A stretch of 64,000 bases of DNA from Spirosoma sp. KUDC1026 (lineage in GTDB: Bacteria; Bacteroidota; Bacteroidia; Cytophagales; Spirosomataceae). Location: positions 4,710,001 to 4,774,000 of the forward strand of contig NZ_CP056032.1 in the NCBI RefSeq assembly GCF_013375035.1. The letters are read 5' to 3'. This document shows positions 8,638 through 18,500 of the stretch, piece after piece (the first letter of the stretch is position 1; every line of letters starts with the position of its first letter). Under the pieces are notes generated by a model. That model was not told where the DNA came from. It was given only the letters and a program-made list of their open reading frames with translations, and did no database searches. Position numbers and translations under genes: made by a program.

Positions 8638-11600
8638 ACCGTCAGTCGCCCATCGACGACGGCGGCCGTAACCGTGACGGTAGCCGTAGCGGGTTCGCTG
8701 ACGCAGGTCCCTACCTGGCAGGTAGCCCGGTAAACAAACGTACCCGGCTGGCTGGTAGGCACATTGATGGTCGTGCCTGTTCCGGCCGTGTTATTGGGTC
8801 CGGTCCAGTTGATGGTCCCTGCGCAGCCACTCGCCAGCAGGGTAACCGGTCCCGAATTCACGGTCACCGTTACGGCCGGCTGTCCCTGAGCGGTCAGCAG
8901 ACTGGGGGTCGGCAGATTGGTAGTACGGTCAACGGTTGTAGACGCGGTAGCCGAACAGCCATCGGCCGTCGTAACGACGACGGAATAGGTTCCACCAGCG
9001 GATACCGTCGCTGTATTCCCCAGGCTGCCGCCCTGCTGGTCAGCCCCGGCACTGAACGTATAGGAGCCTAAGCCGGGGGTAGCCGTCAGCACCACGCTGG
9101 TATTGGCGCAGCTGATCGTACCATTGTTCGTCAGGCTTACCGAAGGCGGAGCCGTATCGCCCGTAACGGTAACCGACGTCGTACTCGTACAACCACTGGC
9201 ATTCGCCACCGTAACCGCATACGTACCCGGTGTACTCACCAGTCGGGTGTTGCCACTACCGGTCAGTAGGGTTCCGCTACTGTTGACGAACGTGTAGGCC
9301 TCTCCTCCCGTCGCCGTCAGCGTCACGCTGGTCAGGGTGCAGCTCAATGGCCCGTTGCTGACCAGACCCGCTACGGGCAGGCTAGTAATGGTCAGGCTGG
9401 TAGCCGAACGGATTGACTGACCGTTCGCAGTCACGATTAGGGTGAAATTCTGTACACCCGAGCCAGTCGCCGTCAGGTCCTGACTGAAAGTGGAACCGGT
9501 CGAGGTCCCCTCGACGGAGGTACCACTGCCGTTGGTGAGCGTGTAGGCATAGCTGCCCGTCAGGTTGCCCACCGTAGCCGTAAACGTCACCGGACTGCCC
9601 GCACAAACCGGATTAGGACTGGCCGACAGGCCCGCAATGGCAGGCGTGGCGTCAGTCACCACCAGGCTGTAGACCGCCCCCGTTGCCGCGCAGCCGTTGG
9701 CGTCGGTGGCCCGCACGGTGATCGAGTAGCTCCCCGCCTGCGTTGGCGTACCGCTCAAGGTCCCCGTGCCCCCGTCCAGGCTTAGCCCGCCGGGCAGACT
9801 GCCCCCCACCACACTGAAGCTATAGGGAGCACTGCCCCCCACGACCGTGAAGGACTGGCTGAAGGCCACGCCCTGCGCAGCCACGGTGGTAGTGGGATTG
9901 CTGAGGGTAATGCGGGTGGGTTCGCCCTGGTACTCGTAAGCGCCCATGTCGATGGTGCCGCCAAACACCCTGGTGTTGCCCGCCAGATCGGTAGCCGGGC
10001 CGTTGGCGGTAGTGTAAGCCTGGTTGTCACCTGCGTTGATGGCGGGTGAGCAGGGGCCCAGCTGAGCCGAGCTGGTGGAAGCGAAAGGGTTGATGGTGGT
10101 GGTGAGGTTGTTACCCCCATCAGTATAGTCCGTTTCCGAAGCCTCAATCAGGCTATAACGTAGCAGTGGGCTTGCAGAACCGTCATTATAAATCGTGTTG
10201 TCCCCCCCGTTGCCGAACAGCACACAGTTAGTTAAGCTCGGATTACTGTTAATAAAATTAGCCATTCCCCCGCCTTGGGAAGAAGCGAAATTGCCCACAA
10301 ACGAGCAGTTGGTTAAGCTCGGGCTACTACCGATATTAACCATCCCCCCGCCGGAAGAAGAAGTCCGATTGCCCTGAAACGAGCAGTTGGTTAAGCTCGG
10401 ACTGCTGCTATTGAAATTATACATTCCTTCGCCGGAGTTGGCTTGAAACGAGCAGTTAATCAGTTTTGGACTGCTGCTGTTGATATTATACATTCCTCCG
10501 CCGGAGTTGGCTTGAAACGAGCAGTTGGTCAGCGTTGGACTGCTGTTGGATATATTAAACATCCCCCCTACCTCGCCGGAGTTGGTCTGAAACGAGCAGT
10601 TAGTTAACGTTGGGCTGCTGTTGTTGTTATACATCCCCCCGCCGGTATTAGCAATCCCAGTTATACCATTGGCATTGCCCTCACTGATAAGAAAACCGTC
10701 TAACACCGCCGTGCTGTTGAGACTACGGTTGATGATCACATGGTAACTGTTGTCATCCCTATTGCCTATTACGCCGATTTCCCCGCTGAGTGTGCTGCTG
10801 GAGGGACTGCCCGTCACCGGGTTCACCGCCACCCGCTGGCTCAGGGCGGTTTCCGTGCCTGCAAAGCCCCCATAGACCGCCACCCCATTCTTCAGCGAGA
10901 AACTCACATTACGGTCAGTGCCGGTCGTAGGCTTGTAGATCCCCGCAGCTACCCACACCTGCTGGGTACCGGCCAGATTGATCTGGCGTTGCAGGTCGCC
11001 CGAGGCATCAGACCAGCTGCTGCCGCTGCCCGTACCTCCCTGTTTAACGTAGCGGATGGGCGTAGAAGCCTGAATCTCTACGCTGGCCGGGGTGCTCAGG
11101 GCCGCACAGCCGCCACTACCTTCTACCGTATAGGTGACCGTGTAGGTGCCAGGACTGCTGCTGGCCGGGGTAATCTGGCCCGTGGTGGGATTCAGACTCA
11201 GGCCAGCTGGACGGCTGCTGTAGCTGCCCCCCGGCGTGCCGGTCTGACTCACGCTGACGGGTGAGCTACTGGTGAGGAAAGGCGAGCCAGCATAGGTAAT
11301 GGCAGCATTGGGCGGAGTGGTCACCGTCAGGCTGGTAGTAGCCGTTGTGGTTTGCCCGCTGCTGTTGACCGTCAGGGTGAAGCTCTGCGCCCCCGAGCCA
11401 GCCGCCGTCAGGTCCTGACTGAAAGCGGAACCGGTCGAGGTTTCCTCGATAGACGTACCACTGCCGTTGGTGAGCGTGTAGGCATAGCTGCCCGTCACAT
11501 TGCCCACCGTTGCCGTGAACGTCACCGGACTGCCCGCACAAACCGGATTAGGGCTGGCCGATAAGCTGGCAATCGTGGGCGACAACGCATTTACGGTTAC

Positions 11601-14600
11601 ATCTACGCTAGACACCGGATTGTTCTCACAACTGCCGTTACTGACAGTGACCGAGTAGGTGCCGCTCTGGGCCGGGCTGCTAGCCACAAAGCTGGGGTTG
11701 GCTACATTGGCCGTGAAACTGGCCGGGCCACTCCAGCTGTAGTAGGCCCCACCCGTGGCACTCAGACTCACCGTTTGCCCCACGCTGACAACGGGTGTAG
11801 TGGTAGAAGCCGAAGCGGTGGGCGTCAGGCAGAAGGTGGCAAAGTCTCCTCCGCCCGGCAAGCCAGGATTGTTACCGAAGAGGATGTCTTTTCCGCACAG
11901 GGCCGTCAGGCTGGCCGGGAAGCAGCCACTCAGCCGGTTATTGTACAGATTCAGGGTCTGTAGCTGCGGCAGATTAGCCAGACTAGCGGGTACCGGGCCC
12001 GAAAATCCGTTCACACTTAAATTCGCAGTCCGGAGGCTGGTAAGCGTGCCTAGAACATCAATCGGCCCGCTTAGCTGACTATCATCCAGGTATAGCGAAG
12101 TCAACTGAGAGAGTGCACTCAGACTGGATGGAATACTACCGCTTAGCGGGTTGACTCCTAGGTTTAGGGTCGTCAACTGAGAGAGTGCACTCAGACTGGC
12201 TGGAATACTGCCGTTTAGTGAGTTTCCACCTAAATCCAGATTAACCAGTTTGGTGAGCCCACCGAAGCTATCAGGAATGGGCCCTGATAGTTGATTGTTT
12301 CCCAAGATCAGATTCGTCAGGTTGGTCAGATTACCCAATCCAGATGGAATAGGACCGTTCAGTTGATTACCATAAAAGCTGAGGCTTGTTAACTGGGTTA
12401 GGGCACTCAGACTGGTAGGGATATTACTACTTAACTGGTTAGCGGTCAAATCCAGATAAGTAAGTTGTGTCAAATTAGCTAGACTAGACGGAATAGTGCC
12501 ACTCAACTGGTTATAGCTTAAACCCAGGTGGGTGAGCTGCGTTAGATTGCCTAAACCGGAGGGAACATTCCCATTCAGTTGATTTGCATCAATTTGTACA
12601 AAGGTAAGTTGAGTCAAGGCACTCAGACTAGCGGGCAGGCTGCCTATCAGGTTATTTCCATAAAGATCAAGTTGGCTCACCCGGCCGTTCGTACAGCTAA
12701 CTCCCTGCCAGGGTTCTCCCCCATTGCCCGTGCAGGGGTCGCAGCCGTTGAGCCAGCCGCTTTTACGGGTCCAGTTGGCCCCGTTGGTGGCGTTGTACAG
12801 ATCGACCAGGGGCTGGTAGTCGGGGCTGCTGGTGATTGTCAGGCTGGTGATAGCCGTCGTGGTTTGCCCACTGCTGTTTATCGTCAGGGTAAAGCTCTGC
12901 GTCCCCGACCCAGCCACCGTCAGGTCCTGACTGAAAGTGGAACCGGTCGAGGTCCCCTCGACGGAGGTACCACTACCGTTGGTGAGCGTATAGGCATAGC
13001 TGCCCGTTACGTTGCCCAACGTGGCCGTAAACGTTACCGGACTACCTATACAAACCGCGGCTGGACTGGCCGACAGGCCCGCGATGGCAGGCGTGGCATC
13101 AGTCACCAACAGACTATAGACCGCCCCCGTTGCCGCGCAGCCGTTGGCGTCGGTGGCCCGCACGATGACCGAGTAGCTCCCCGCCTGCGTTGGCGTGCCG
13201 CTCAAGGCCCCCGTGCCCCCGTCCAGACTTAGCCCGCCCGGCAGACTGCCCTCCACCACACTGAAGCTGTAGGGACTGCTGCCCCCCGTCACCGTAAAGG
13301 TTTGGCTGAAGGCCACGCCCTGGGTAGCCACGGTGGTAGTGGGGTTGCTGAGGGTAATGCGGATGGGCTCGCCCTGGTACTCGTAGGCACCCATATCAAT
13401 GGTATCGCCAAACACCCGGGGGTTGCCCGCCAGATCGGTAGCCGGGCCGTTGGCGGTAGCGTAGGCCTGGTTGCTGCCTGCGTTGATGGCGGGTGAGCAG
13501 GGGCCCAGCTGAGCCGAGCTGGTGGAAGCGAAGGGGCTAGTGGCAGTGGTGAGGTTGTTGCCCCCATCTGTATAGCCGGTTACCGAAGCCTCAATTAGAC
13601 AATAGGTAGCCGAGATTGTACTTTGATAAGTATAAAAGGTCTCACCTCCTCCATTACCAAATAGAACGCAATTAGTCAGACTCGCACTACCGTTACGGGA
13701 AATTGCCACTGCCCCTCCACTCTGTGTAACCGAGTTGGCTTGGAAGCTACAGTTGGTCATACTCGCACTACCTCCTTCACTATAAAATCCCCCGCCAAAA
13801 GAGTTGCCATTGGAAGTGCTGTTAGCCTGGAAAATACAGTTAACCAGACTTGCAGTACCGTTATCACTACATATGCCAGCACCAGGGCCTGCACTGGTGT
13901 TAGCCTGAAAGCTACTATTAATTAGCTTCAGGTTGCTGTAACTAATAAACATTCCCCCGCCGGCGTTATAACCCGAATTGTTTTGAAAGCTACAGTTAGT
14001 CAGAATCGGATTATCATCAGCATTGTATATACCCCCACCATAATTACTAGCGGTGTTATTCAGGAAGCTACAGTTGGTCAGCGTCGGACTACCTCCTAGA
14101 CTATTTATTGCCCCTCCATCGCCTGAAGTTGTGTTATTCAAGAAGCTACAGTTGGTTAAGCTAATGTTGCTTTGATAATTATACATTGCCCCGCCAATAT
14201 ATAGAGCCGTATTGTTGAGAAAGGTACAATTACGTACCGTTGGGCTGGTTAGTACGTTATACATACCCGCCCCTGCCCCGTTGTCTGATTGTCCGTCAGC
14301 ATATCCATCCCGGATAACAAAGCCATCCAGCACCGCTGTATTGTTGGTGCCCTGGCTATTGACTACGTGGATGCTATTGTCGGTGTTTGTACCCACCGAG
14401 CCGATGTTACCCGAAAGCGTGCTGCTGGAAGGCTGCCCAGTGGTAGGATTAATGGCGGGACGTTGGCTGAGCTGAGTTTCGCTGCCCACAAAGCCTCCAT
14501 AGATAGTCACCCCGTTTTTCATCTGGAAGCTACTGGTACGGTCGGTACCAGTAGTGGGTTTGTAAATCCCCGCGGCTACCCACACCTGCTGGGCACCGCT

Positions 14601-14756
14601 GAAGTTGATCTGACTCTGCAAATCGCCCGAGGCATCAGCCCAGCTGCTGCCGCTGCCCGTAGCCCCCTGTTTGACGTAGCGGATAGTCTGGGCCTGGGCG
14701 AGCGAGCCCATCAGCAAAAACAGCCCGAAAAGAAAGCGGTAAAACGTCGAATTCAT
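7239..14756 (-). CDS. Giant secreted multidomain protein (beta-helix, LRR, Ig-like, CBM3), truncated by frameshift
   Basis: Start chosen at 14756 (MNSTFYRFLFGLFLLMGS, a clear signal peptide); the frame is open 14 codons further upstream. Order by approximate residue: DUF1565-like start and beta-helix with NCSFLNN-type repeats (23-400); choice-of-anchor Q (412-463, SPAINAG...MGAYEYQ); He_PIG Ig-like (466-549); PKD-like (556-646); plant-type LRRs with the cap NGANWTRKSGWLNGCDPC (647-955); more Ig-like domains; a second beta-helix, anchor Q, He_PIG and PKD-like set (1232-1795); further Ig-like domains; CBM3-1 (2036-2184, ending NGALVWGTEP); Ig-like domains; and half of CBM3-2. The stop at 7239 comes from one missing base. 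CBM3 binds crystalline cellulose or chitin, so this is probably a surface adhesin or polysaccharide-binding protein. No catalytic motif is certain. Confidence 0.85.
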   Translation of the reverse strand: MNSTFYRFLFGLFLLMGSLAQAQTIRYVKQGATGSGSSWADASGDLQSQINFSGAQQVWVAAGIYKPTTGTDRTSSFQMKNGVTIYGGFVGSETQLSQRPAINPTTGQPSSSTLSGNIGSVGTNTDNSIHVVNSQGTNNTAVLDGFVIRDGYADGQSDNGAGAGMYNVLTSPTVRNCTFLNNTALYIGGAMYNYQSNISLTNCSFLNNTTSGDGGAINSLGGSPTLTNCSFLNNTASNYGGGIYNADDNPILTNCSFQNNSGYNAGGGMFISYSNLKLINSSFQANTSAGPGAGICSDNGTASLVNCIFQANSTSNGNSFGGGFYSEGGSASMTNCSFQANSVTQSGGAVAISRNGSASLTNCVLFGNGGGETFYTYQSTISATYCLIEASVTGYTDGGNNLTTATSPFASTSSAQLGPCSPAINAGSNQAYATANGPATDLAGNPRVFGDTIDMGAYEYQGEPIRITLSNPTTTVATQGVAFSQTFTVTGGSSPYSFSVVEGSLPGGLSLDGGTGALSGTPTQAGSYSVIVRATDANGCAATGAVYSLLVTDATPAIAGLSASPAAVCIGSPVTFTATLGNVTGSYAYTLTNGSGTSVEGTSTGSTFSQDLTVAGSGTQSFTLTINSSGQTTTAITSLTITSSPDYQPLVDLYNATNGANWTRKSGWLNGCDPCTGNGGEPWQGVSCTNGRVSQLDLYGNNLIGSLPASLSALTQLTFVQIDANQLNGNVPSGLGNLTQLTHLGLSYNQLSGTIPSSLANLTQLTYLDLTANQLSSNIPTSLSALTQLTSLSFYGNQLNGPIPSGLGNLTNLTNLILGNNQLSGPIPDSFGGLTKLVNLDLGGNSLNGSIPASLSALSQLTTLNLGVNPLSGSIPSSLSALSQLTSLYLDDSQLSGPIDVLGTLTSLRTANLSVNGFSGPVPASLANLPQLQTLNLYNNRLSGCFPASLTALCGKDILFGNNPGLPGGGDFATFCLTPTASASTTTPVVSVGQTVSLSATGGAYYSWSGPASFTANVANPSFVASSPAQSGTYSVTVSNGSCENNPVSSVDVTVNALSPTIASLSASPNPVCAGSPVTFTATVGNVTGSYAYTLTNGSGTSIEETSTGSAFSQDLTAAGSGAQSFTLTVNSSGQTTTATTSLTVTTPPNAAITYAGSPFLTSSSPVSVSQTGTPGGSYSSRPAGLSLNPTTGQITPASSSPGTYTVTYTVEGSGGCAALSTPASVEIQASTPIRYVKQGGTGSGSSWSDASGDLQRQINLAGTQQVWVAAGIYKPTTGTDRNVSFSLKNGVAVYGGFAGTETALSQRVAVNPVTGSPSSSTLSGEIGVIGNRDDNSYHVIINRSLNSTAVLDGFLISEGNANGITGIANTGGGMYNNNSSPTLTNCSFQTNSGEVGGMFNISNSSPTLTNCSFQANSGGGMYNINSSSPKLINCSFQANSGEGMYNFNSSSPSLTNCSFQGNRTSSSGGGMVNIGSSPSLTNCSFVGNFASSQGGGMANFINSNPSLTNCVLFGNGGDNTIYNDGSASPLLRYSLIEASETDYTDGGNNLTTTINPFASTSSAQLGPCSPAINAGDNQAYTTANGPATDLAGNTRVFGGTIDMGAYEYQGEPTRITLSNPTTTVAAQGVAFSQSFTVVGGSAPYSFSVVGGSLPGGLSLDGGTGTLSGTPTQAGSYSITVRATDANGCAATGAVYSLVVTDATPAIAGLSASPNPVCAGSPVTFTATVGNLTGSYAYTLTNGSGTSVEGTSTGSTFSQDLTATGSGVQNFTLIVTANGQSIRSATSLTITSLPVAGLVSNGPLSCTLTSVTLTATGGEAYTFVNSSGTLLTGSGNTRLVSTPGTYAVTVANASGCTSTTSVTVTGDTAPPSVSLTNNGTISCANTSVVLTATPGLGSYTFSAGADQQGGSLGNTATVSAGGTYSVVVTTADGCSATASTTVDRTTNLPTPSLLTAQGQPAVTVTVNSGPVTLLASGCAGTINWTGPNNTAGTGTTINVPTSQPGTFVYRATCQVGTCVSEPATATVTVTAAVVDGRLTVLHRDVDNYADNNAVQPMLQLVNEGSAPLPLSAITLRYYLTVEGTAPLSNLSIFFAQVGDRNVSLRYVPLNPARSGASGYVEYSFSPDAGSLAAGANSGNIQSYFAKVDYSPLNELDDYSYATVRDQLVANPRITAYYNGALVWGTEPSGEVGCPTISLSASNNGMLSCGQPSLILTASGGQSYVFSSGTTPVSANQVSVSSAGLYSVTATSANGCVDVASVRVTASTTLPTPDFATRGNGAIADGLSSVTVVQNSAPVRFSATNCSGTLSWSGNELSGTGVLEAATASPGVLVYQATCRVGSCVSSPASVTLTVVGAPTNQPPLAVANANQVATVGVPFSYTVNAFTDEEPARLDYSATLSPVNGLTFNPATRVISGTPSVSGLVGVTITARDAGNLSASTSFSITVSPAPATTTALRVLHRDVDNYADNNAVQPLLQLVNEGSAPLPLSSITLRYYLTVEGATP
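9370..14690 (-). repeat. Internal module duplication within the giant gene
   Basis: The DNA for beta-helix start, anchor Q, He_PIG and PKD-like domains occurs twice: around 9,370-11,060 and 12,820-14,690. The PKD-like segment is present a third time, at about 9,370-9,625, 11,310-11,570 and 12,820-13,085. Long stretches are almost unchanged in DNA, pointing to recent segmental duplication or gene conversion rather than ancient domain shuffling. Confidence 0.75.
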
Positions 14757-14879
14757 AGAAAAAAGGAATCGGTAAATAAAGATGTCAACAGTGAGCATTA
14801 GCCGGGAATGGCGACCACCAAATGGACCAGCGTAGGCAGGAGCAGGAAGAAAGATCTCGTCCAGTACTTGAGCTATGTG
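14757..14879. promoter_or_regulatory. Leader between the ECF sigma gene and the giant gene
   Basis: This 123-bp non-coding gap separates the sigma factor stop (14880) from the giant gene start (14756), both on the minus strand. It must carry a leader or a separate promoter. I see no clear hairpin or consensus box. Confidence 0.35.
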
Positions 14880-15428
14880 TTACTGGCTGATCAGCTCCTG
14901 ATAGTAGGTCTGTAGCCGCTCCCGGCTGCGTTTCAACCGCATCTTGACGGCGCTTTCCGACAGGTGATAACGCTGACCAATCTGCTGAATGGACAACCCC
15001 TGCTCATACTTGAGCCGAAGCAAGTTAAGCTCTTTGTCGGGCAGCCGCTGTAAAGCCAGCAGCTGATACTGATACTGGCTCTCGGTTTCTGCCATCGATT
15101 CGTTATCAATTACCGGATGAAGCAACGATTGGTCGGACAGGGATTCGGTTTTCAGTCGACTGGTTACTCTCAACCGACTCAGGCAATGGTTGCGGGAAAC
15201 GGCGAATAGCCAGGTTGAAAACAGGGAGCGCTGCTGAAACGAGGGGAGCTTTTCGAACACCTTCAGAAAGATGTCCTGGGTGTAGTCCTGGGCCGACGCC
15301 TGGTCCTTGGTAAAAGACAGGCAGGTTTGGTACACCTTGTCGACATATTGCTGGTAGAGATGTTCGAAACTGGCCACTCCCTCCGTGTATTCAACTGAGT
15401 GGGGTACATTGGCTATGGCTTTTCGCAT
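14880..15428 (-). CDS. RNA polymerase ECF sigma factor
   Basis: 182 residues. Region 2 is FEHLYQQYVDKVYQTCLSF...AQDYTQDIFLKVFEKL, then FSTWLFAVSRNHCLSRLR. Region 4 is ALQRLPDKELNLLRLKYEQGLSIQQIGQRYHLSESAVKMRLKRSRERL, with a clear helix-turn-helix. This is a Bacteroidota sigma-70-like ECF factor that directs polymerase to a small set of promoters. No anti-sigma gene is adjacent. The gene directly downstream on the same strand is the giant secreted protein, so co-transcription or direct control is possible but only inferred. The start at 15428 is a choice; the conserved part begins about 20 residues in. Confidence 0.92.
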   Translation of the reverse strand: MRKAIANVPHSVEYTEGVASFEHLYQQYVDKVYQTCLSFTKDQASAQDYTQDIFLKVFEKLPSFQQRSLFSTWLFAVSRNHCLSRLRVTSRLKTESLSDQSLLHPVIDNESMAETESQYQYQLLALQRLPDKELNLLRLKYEQGLSIQQIGQRYHLSESAVKMRLKRSRERLQTYYQELISQ

Positions 15429-15548
15429 GACAGTAGGCAGGGTAGTAAATCATGTACTGTACATGACTTAGCCTCCGCAAGTACGCCCGATGCCAAAAAA
15501 CAGGCTAACAGCCTCGTTACATTTATTAACAACTATGTTACACAACCC

Positions 15549-15575
15549 AAAAAAAAGCCCGCTTTCGCGGGCTTT
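15549..15575 (-). terminator. Intrinsic terminator of the hybrid two-component gene
   Basis: On the minus strand AAAGCCCGC (arm 15567-15575) pairs with GCGGGCTTT (arm 15554-15562) around a 4-nt loop, followed by a run of T. It lies 24 bp past the stop of the hybrid sensor/regulator at 15599 and upstream of the ECF gene, so it separates the two units. Confidence 0.9.
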
Positions 15576-15598
15576 AACGCCATAAAACAGGGGAAAAG

Positions 15599-18500
15599 TT
15601 AAAAAACTGACGGCTGCGACTTAGTGTACTGGGAAGGTGAAACGCCATAACGTTCCTGAAAGACTTTCGAAAAGTACGAGAGGTTGTCAAACCCAACGGC
15701 ATAGGCGATCTGGGTTACGCTCTGTCGATTTTCGGTCAGTAGCTGGGCGGCCCGGGCCAGGCGGATGTCCCGGATAAACTGAGTCGCGGTTGTGCTGGCC
15801 ACTGCTTTCAGTTTGCGGTGCAGTTGTACCCGGCTTAAATGGACAGCTTCGGCCAGGTCTTCGACGGTGAATGAAGCATCATCGAGGTGTTGATCGACAA
15901 CCGTCGACAAGCGATCCAGAAACAGCTGTTCGGCCGTTGGCAGGGCAGGCACAGCAACTTCCGTTGGGGCAACATCCGTTGGGGCAACTTCCGTTGGGGG
16001 CCTGTTCCTGTTCTGTCTGGCAAACGCCTGGAACAGACGCTCCCGTTGCCGGATCAGATTACGTACCCGGGCTTCCAGTTCCATCTGGTTGAAAGGTTTG
16101 GTCAGGTAATCGTCGCCCCCCCGGTCGAAACCGTCAATACGGTCGTCGACGGTCGCTTTGGCGGTCAGCATGATGACCGGAATATGACTGGTAGCTTCCT
16201 GACTTTTCAACGCCCGGCAAAATCCGAAGCCATCGAGCCGGGGCATCATCAGGTCACAGATCACAATATCAGGCAGCACCGAGGTGGCCAGTTCCAGCCC
16301 CTCCCGCCCGTCGGTGGCTTCCATAACCCGGTATTCACCGTCAAAAATGCGTCGTACGTAGGCCCGAATGTCTGCGTTATCATCGACAATCAGGAGTATT
16401 CTTTCTTCCTCCGAAACGCGCCCGGCGGAGGGCAGCGGCACTGGCTCCGGTCTGTCGGCCAGGTAAGCCGCTACGCTCGTCGTGCCTGCATCGACTGCCC
16501 GCTCCTCAGGCGCCACTGCCGGCACGAACGGTAGCGTAACGGTAAACGTAGTGCCCGCTCCCTGAGCGCTCACTACGTCGATTGTTCCCTTCAGTACTTT
16601 CACCAGCTCGTTGACCAATGCCAGCCCAATACCGGTACCTTCGTGAGAACGGGTTGTCTGCCCGTTAACCTGATAGAACCGCTCGAAAATACGCGCCAGG
16701 TGTTCCGGTGCAATACCGATGCCGGTATCCTGCACAGTCAAGGTCAGCATTCCTGATTCGCCGGTGATTGAATAGTGTACGCTCATCCGCACCTCGTTCC
16801 CTTTCGGGGTGAACTTGAACGCGTTCGAGAGCAGGTTAACAACAATTTTTTCCAGCTTGTCGCGATCAAACATGGCCCAGATACGGGTTTCGGACTGCTC
16901 AAAAACAAACGAAATCTGCCGGCTTTCGGCCAGCGAAGTGAACGAACTACTCAGCGTATGGAAGAGCGCCGTCAACTCATCCGTTACCAGTTCAGCTTTC
17001 AGCTGACCCGCTTCCAGCTTGCTGAGGTCCAGCAGCTGGTTGATCAGGCTCAACAGACGATTTCCGTTACGCTCCATCACCGTCAGGATGGTCTCTGCCG
17101 GGAACCGCTGTTTCAGGTCGGCCAGGGGGCCCAGAATCAGCGTCAGGGGCGTCCGGAACTCGTGGGAAATGTTTGTAAAGAACTGAGTTTTCAACCCGTC
17201 CAGTTCGGCCAGTCGGCTGGCTTCTTTCTGCTCGAACGCCACACGCTGCTCCAGCAGCAGCCGCTGCGTCTGAAATTTGTACAGTTGCCAGCCAATAATC
17301 ACCAGAATGACAGCATAGAGCAGATAGGCCCACCAGGTCTGGTAGAACGGTGGATGTACCTGCATCGCTAACGTAACCGGTTGGCTCCAGCTCTGGCCAT
17401 CGACGGAACCCATTACCTGGAACGTGTACTTACCCGGCGGCAGCTGAGCGTAATTGGCAAATCGATTGGTACCGGCGTCTACCCAGTCGTCGTCGATACC
17501 CGACAAGCGGTAGCGGTACCTATTTTTGGCGGAGTTGGCAAAGTCCATTACGCCGAACTCGAGTGTGATCAGGTTCTGCGTATGCGTCAGATCAATATGC
17601 CGGGTGTACTCAACGCCTTCGGTCAGTATACCGGATGCCCCCCCTACCCGAACCCGTTCGTTATTAATTTTCAGATCGATGAGCTGCACCTGCGGAACCT
17701 TACTTACCGATTGAGCGATATTGGAAGCCCGAAAAATCGTCAGCCCGCGTACACCCCCGAACAGCAGTTCGCCCGATGGCGCCTTGAAAAACGACCCCGA
17801 GTTGAACTCATCATCCTGCAGCCCGTCGGCTTTCGTGAAGTTAAGAAAGGTCTGCGTTCGGGGGTTAAACCGCGCCAGACCCCGGTTCGTACTGAGCCAG
17901 AGGTTCCGGAATTCATCCGACAAAATGCCATAAACAACTTTATTGGGGAGCCCCTGTGCTTCGGTGATATGCCCGAACCGGCCGGTTTGTTTATCAAGTC
18001 GGTTCAGCCCACCCCCCTTTGTGCCTACCCACAGGTAACGAGTGGGCTGGTTAGGGTCGTCGAGTAGGCTGGAGACCAGATCATCACTCAGACTCGTTCT
18101 CTCCCGCGTGTCGTTTTTGTACAGCGAAAACGAGGGTGTTGTGTACGGGTGATCGGCCCGCACAAGCCCTTTGCTGGTTCCGATCCAGAGCGTACCGTTC
18201 CGATCAAAAAAAAGCACGTTGGTTTCGATGTCGGCTCCTTTCTGGGGCAGCAACGCCTGATACGTGAAGACCTGGAATGTTTCTGTTTCCGGGTCGAACC
18301 GGAGCAGCTTCCCGTTCAGAACACCAATCCAGAGACGCCCCGATGCATCTTCAACCGTCTGGTTTATATAGAAGTTAAACGACGTATTGGGGGGCAGCGC
18401 ATACTTCTTGAGGAGCTTCCAGTCGGACGAGAATTTCAGCAGACTCATTTCCTGCGTCTCAAAATTCGTGTTCGACACCCAGAAGGTGCCCTGCCGGTCC

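Noticed and set aside
10140..10640. Regularly repeated words resembling a CRISPR array
   Set aside because: The repeats are in-frame NCSFQ-type beta-helix codons with variable spacing inside the giant gene; there are no constant spacers and no cas genes.
12579..13232. Plus-strand ORF of 217 codons and other long antisense frames across 7.3-14.8 kb
   Set aside because: They lie opposite the giant gene, whose repeat-rich domains are unmistakable; the antisense frames are low-complexity and Arg/Gly-rich.
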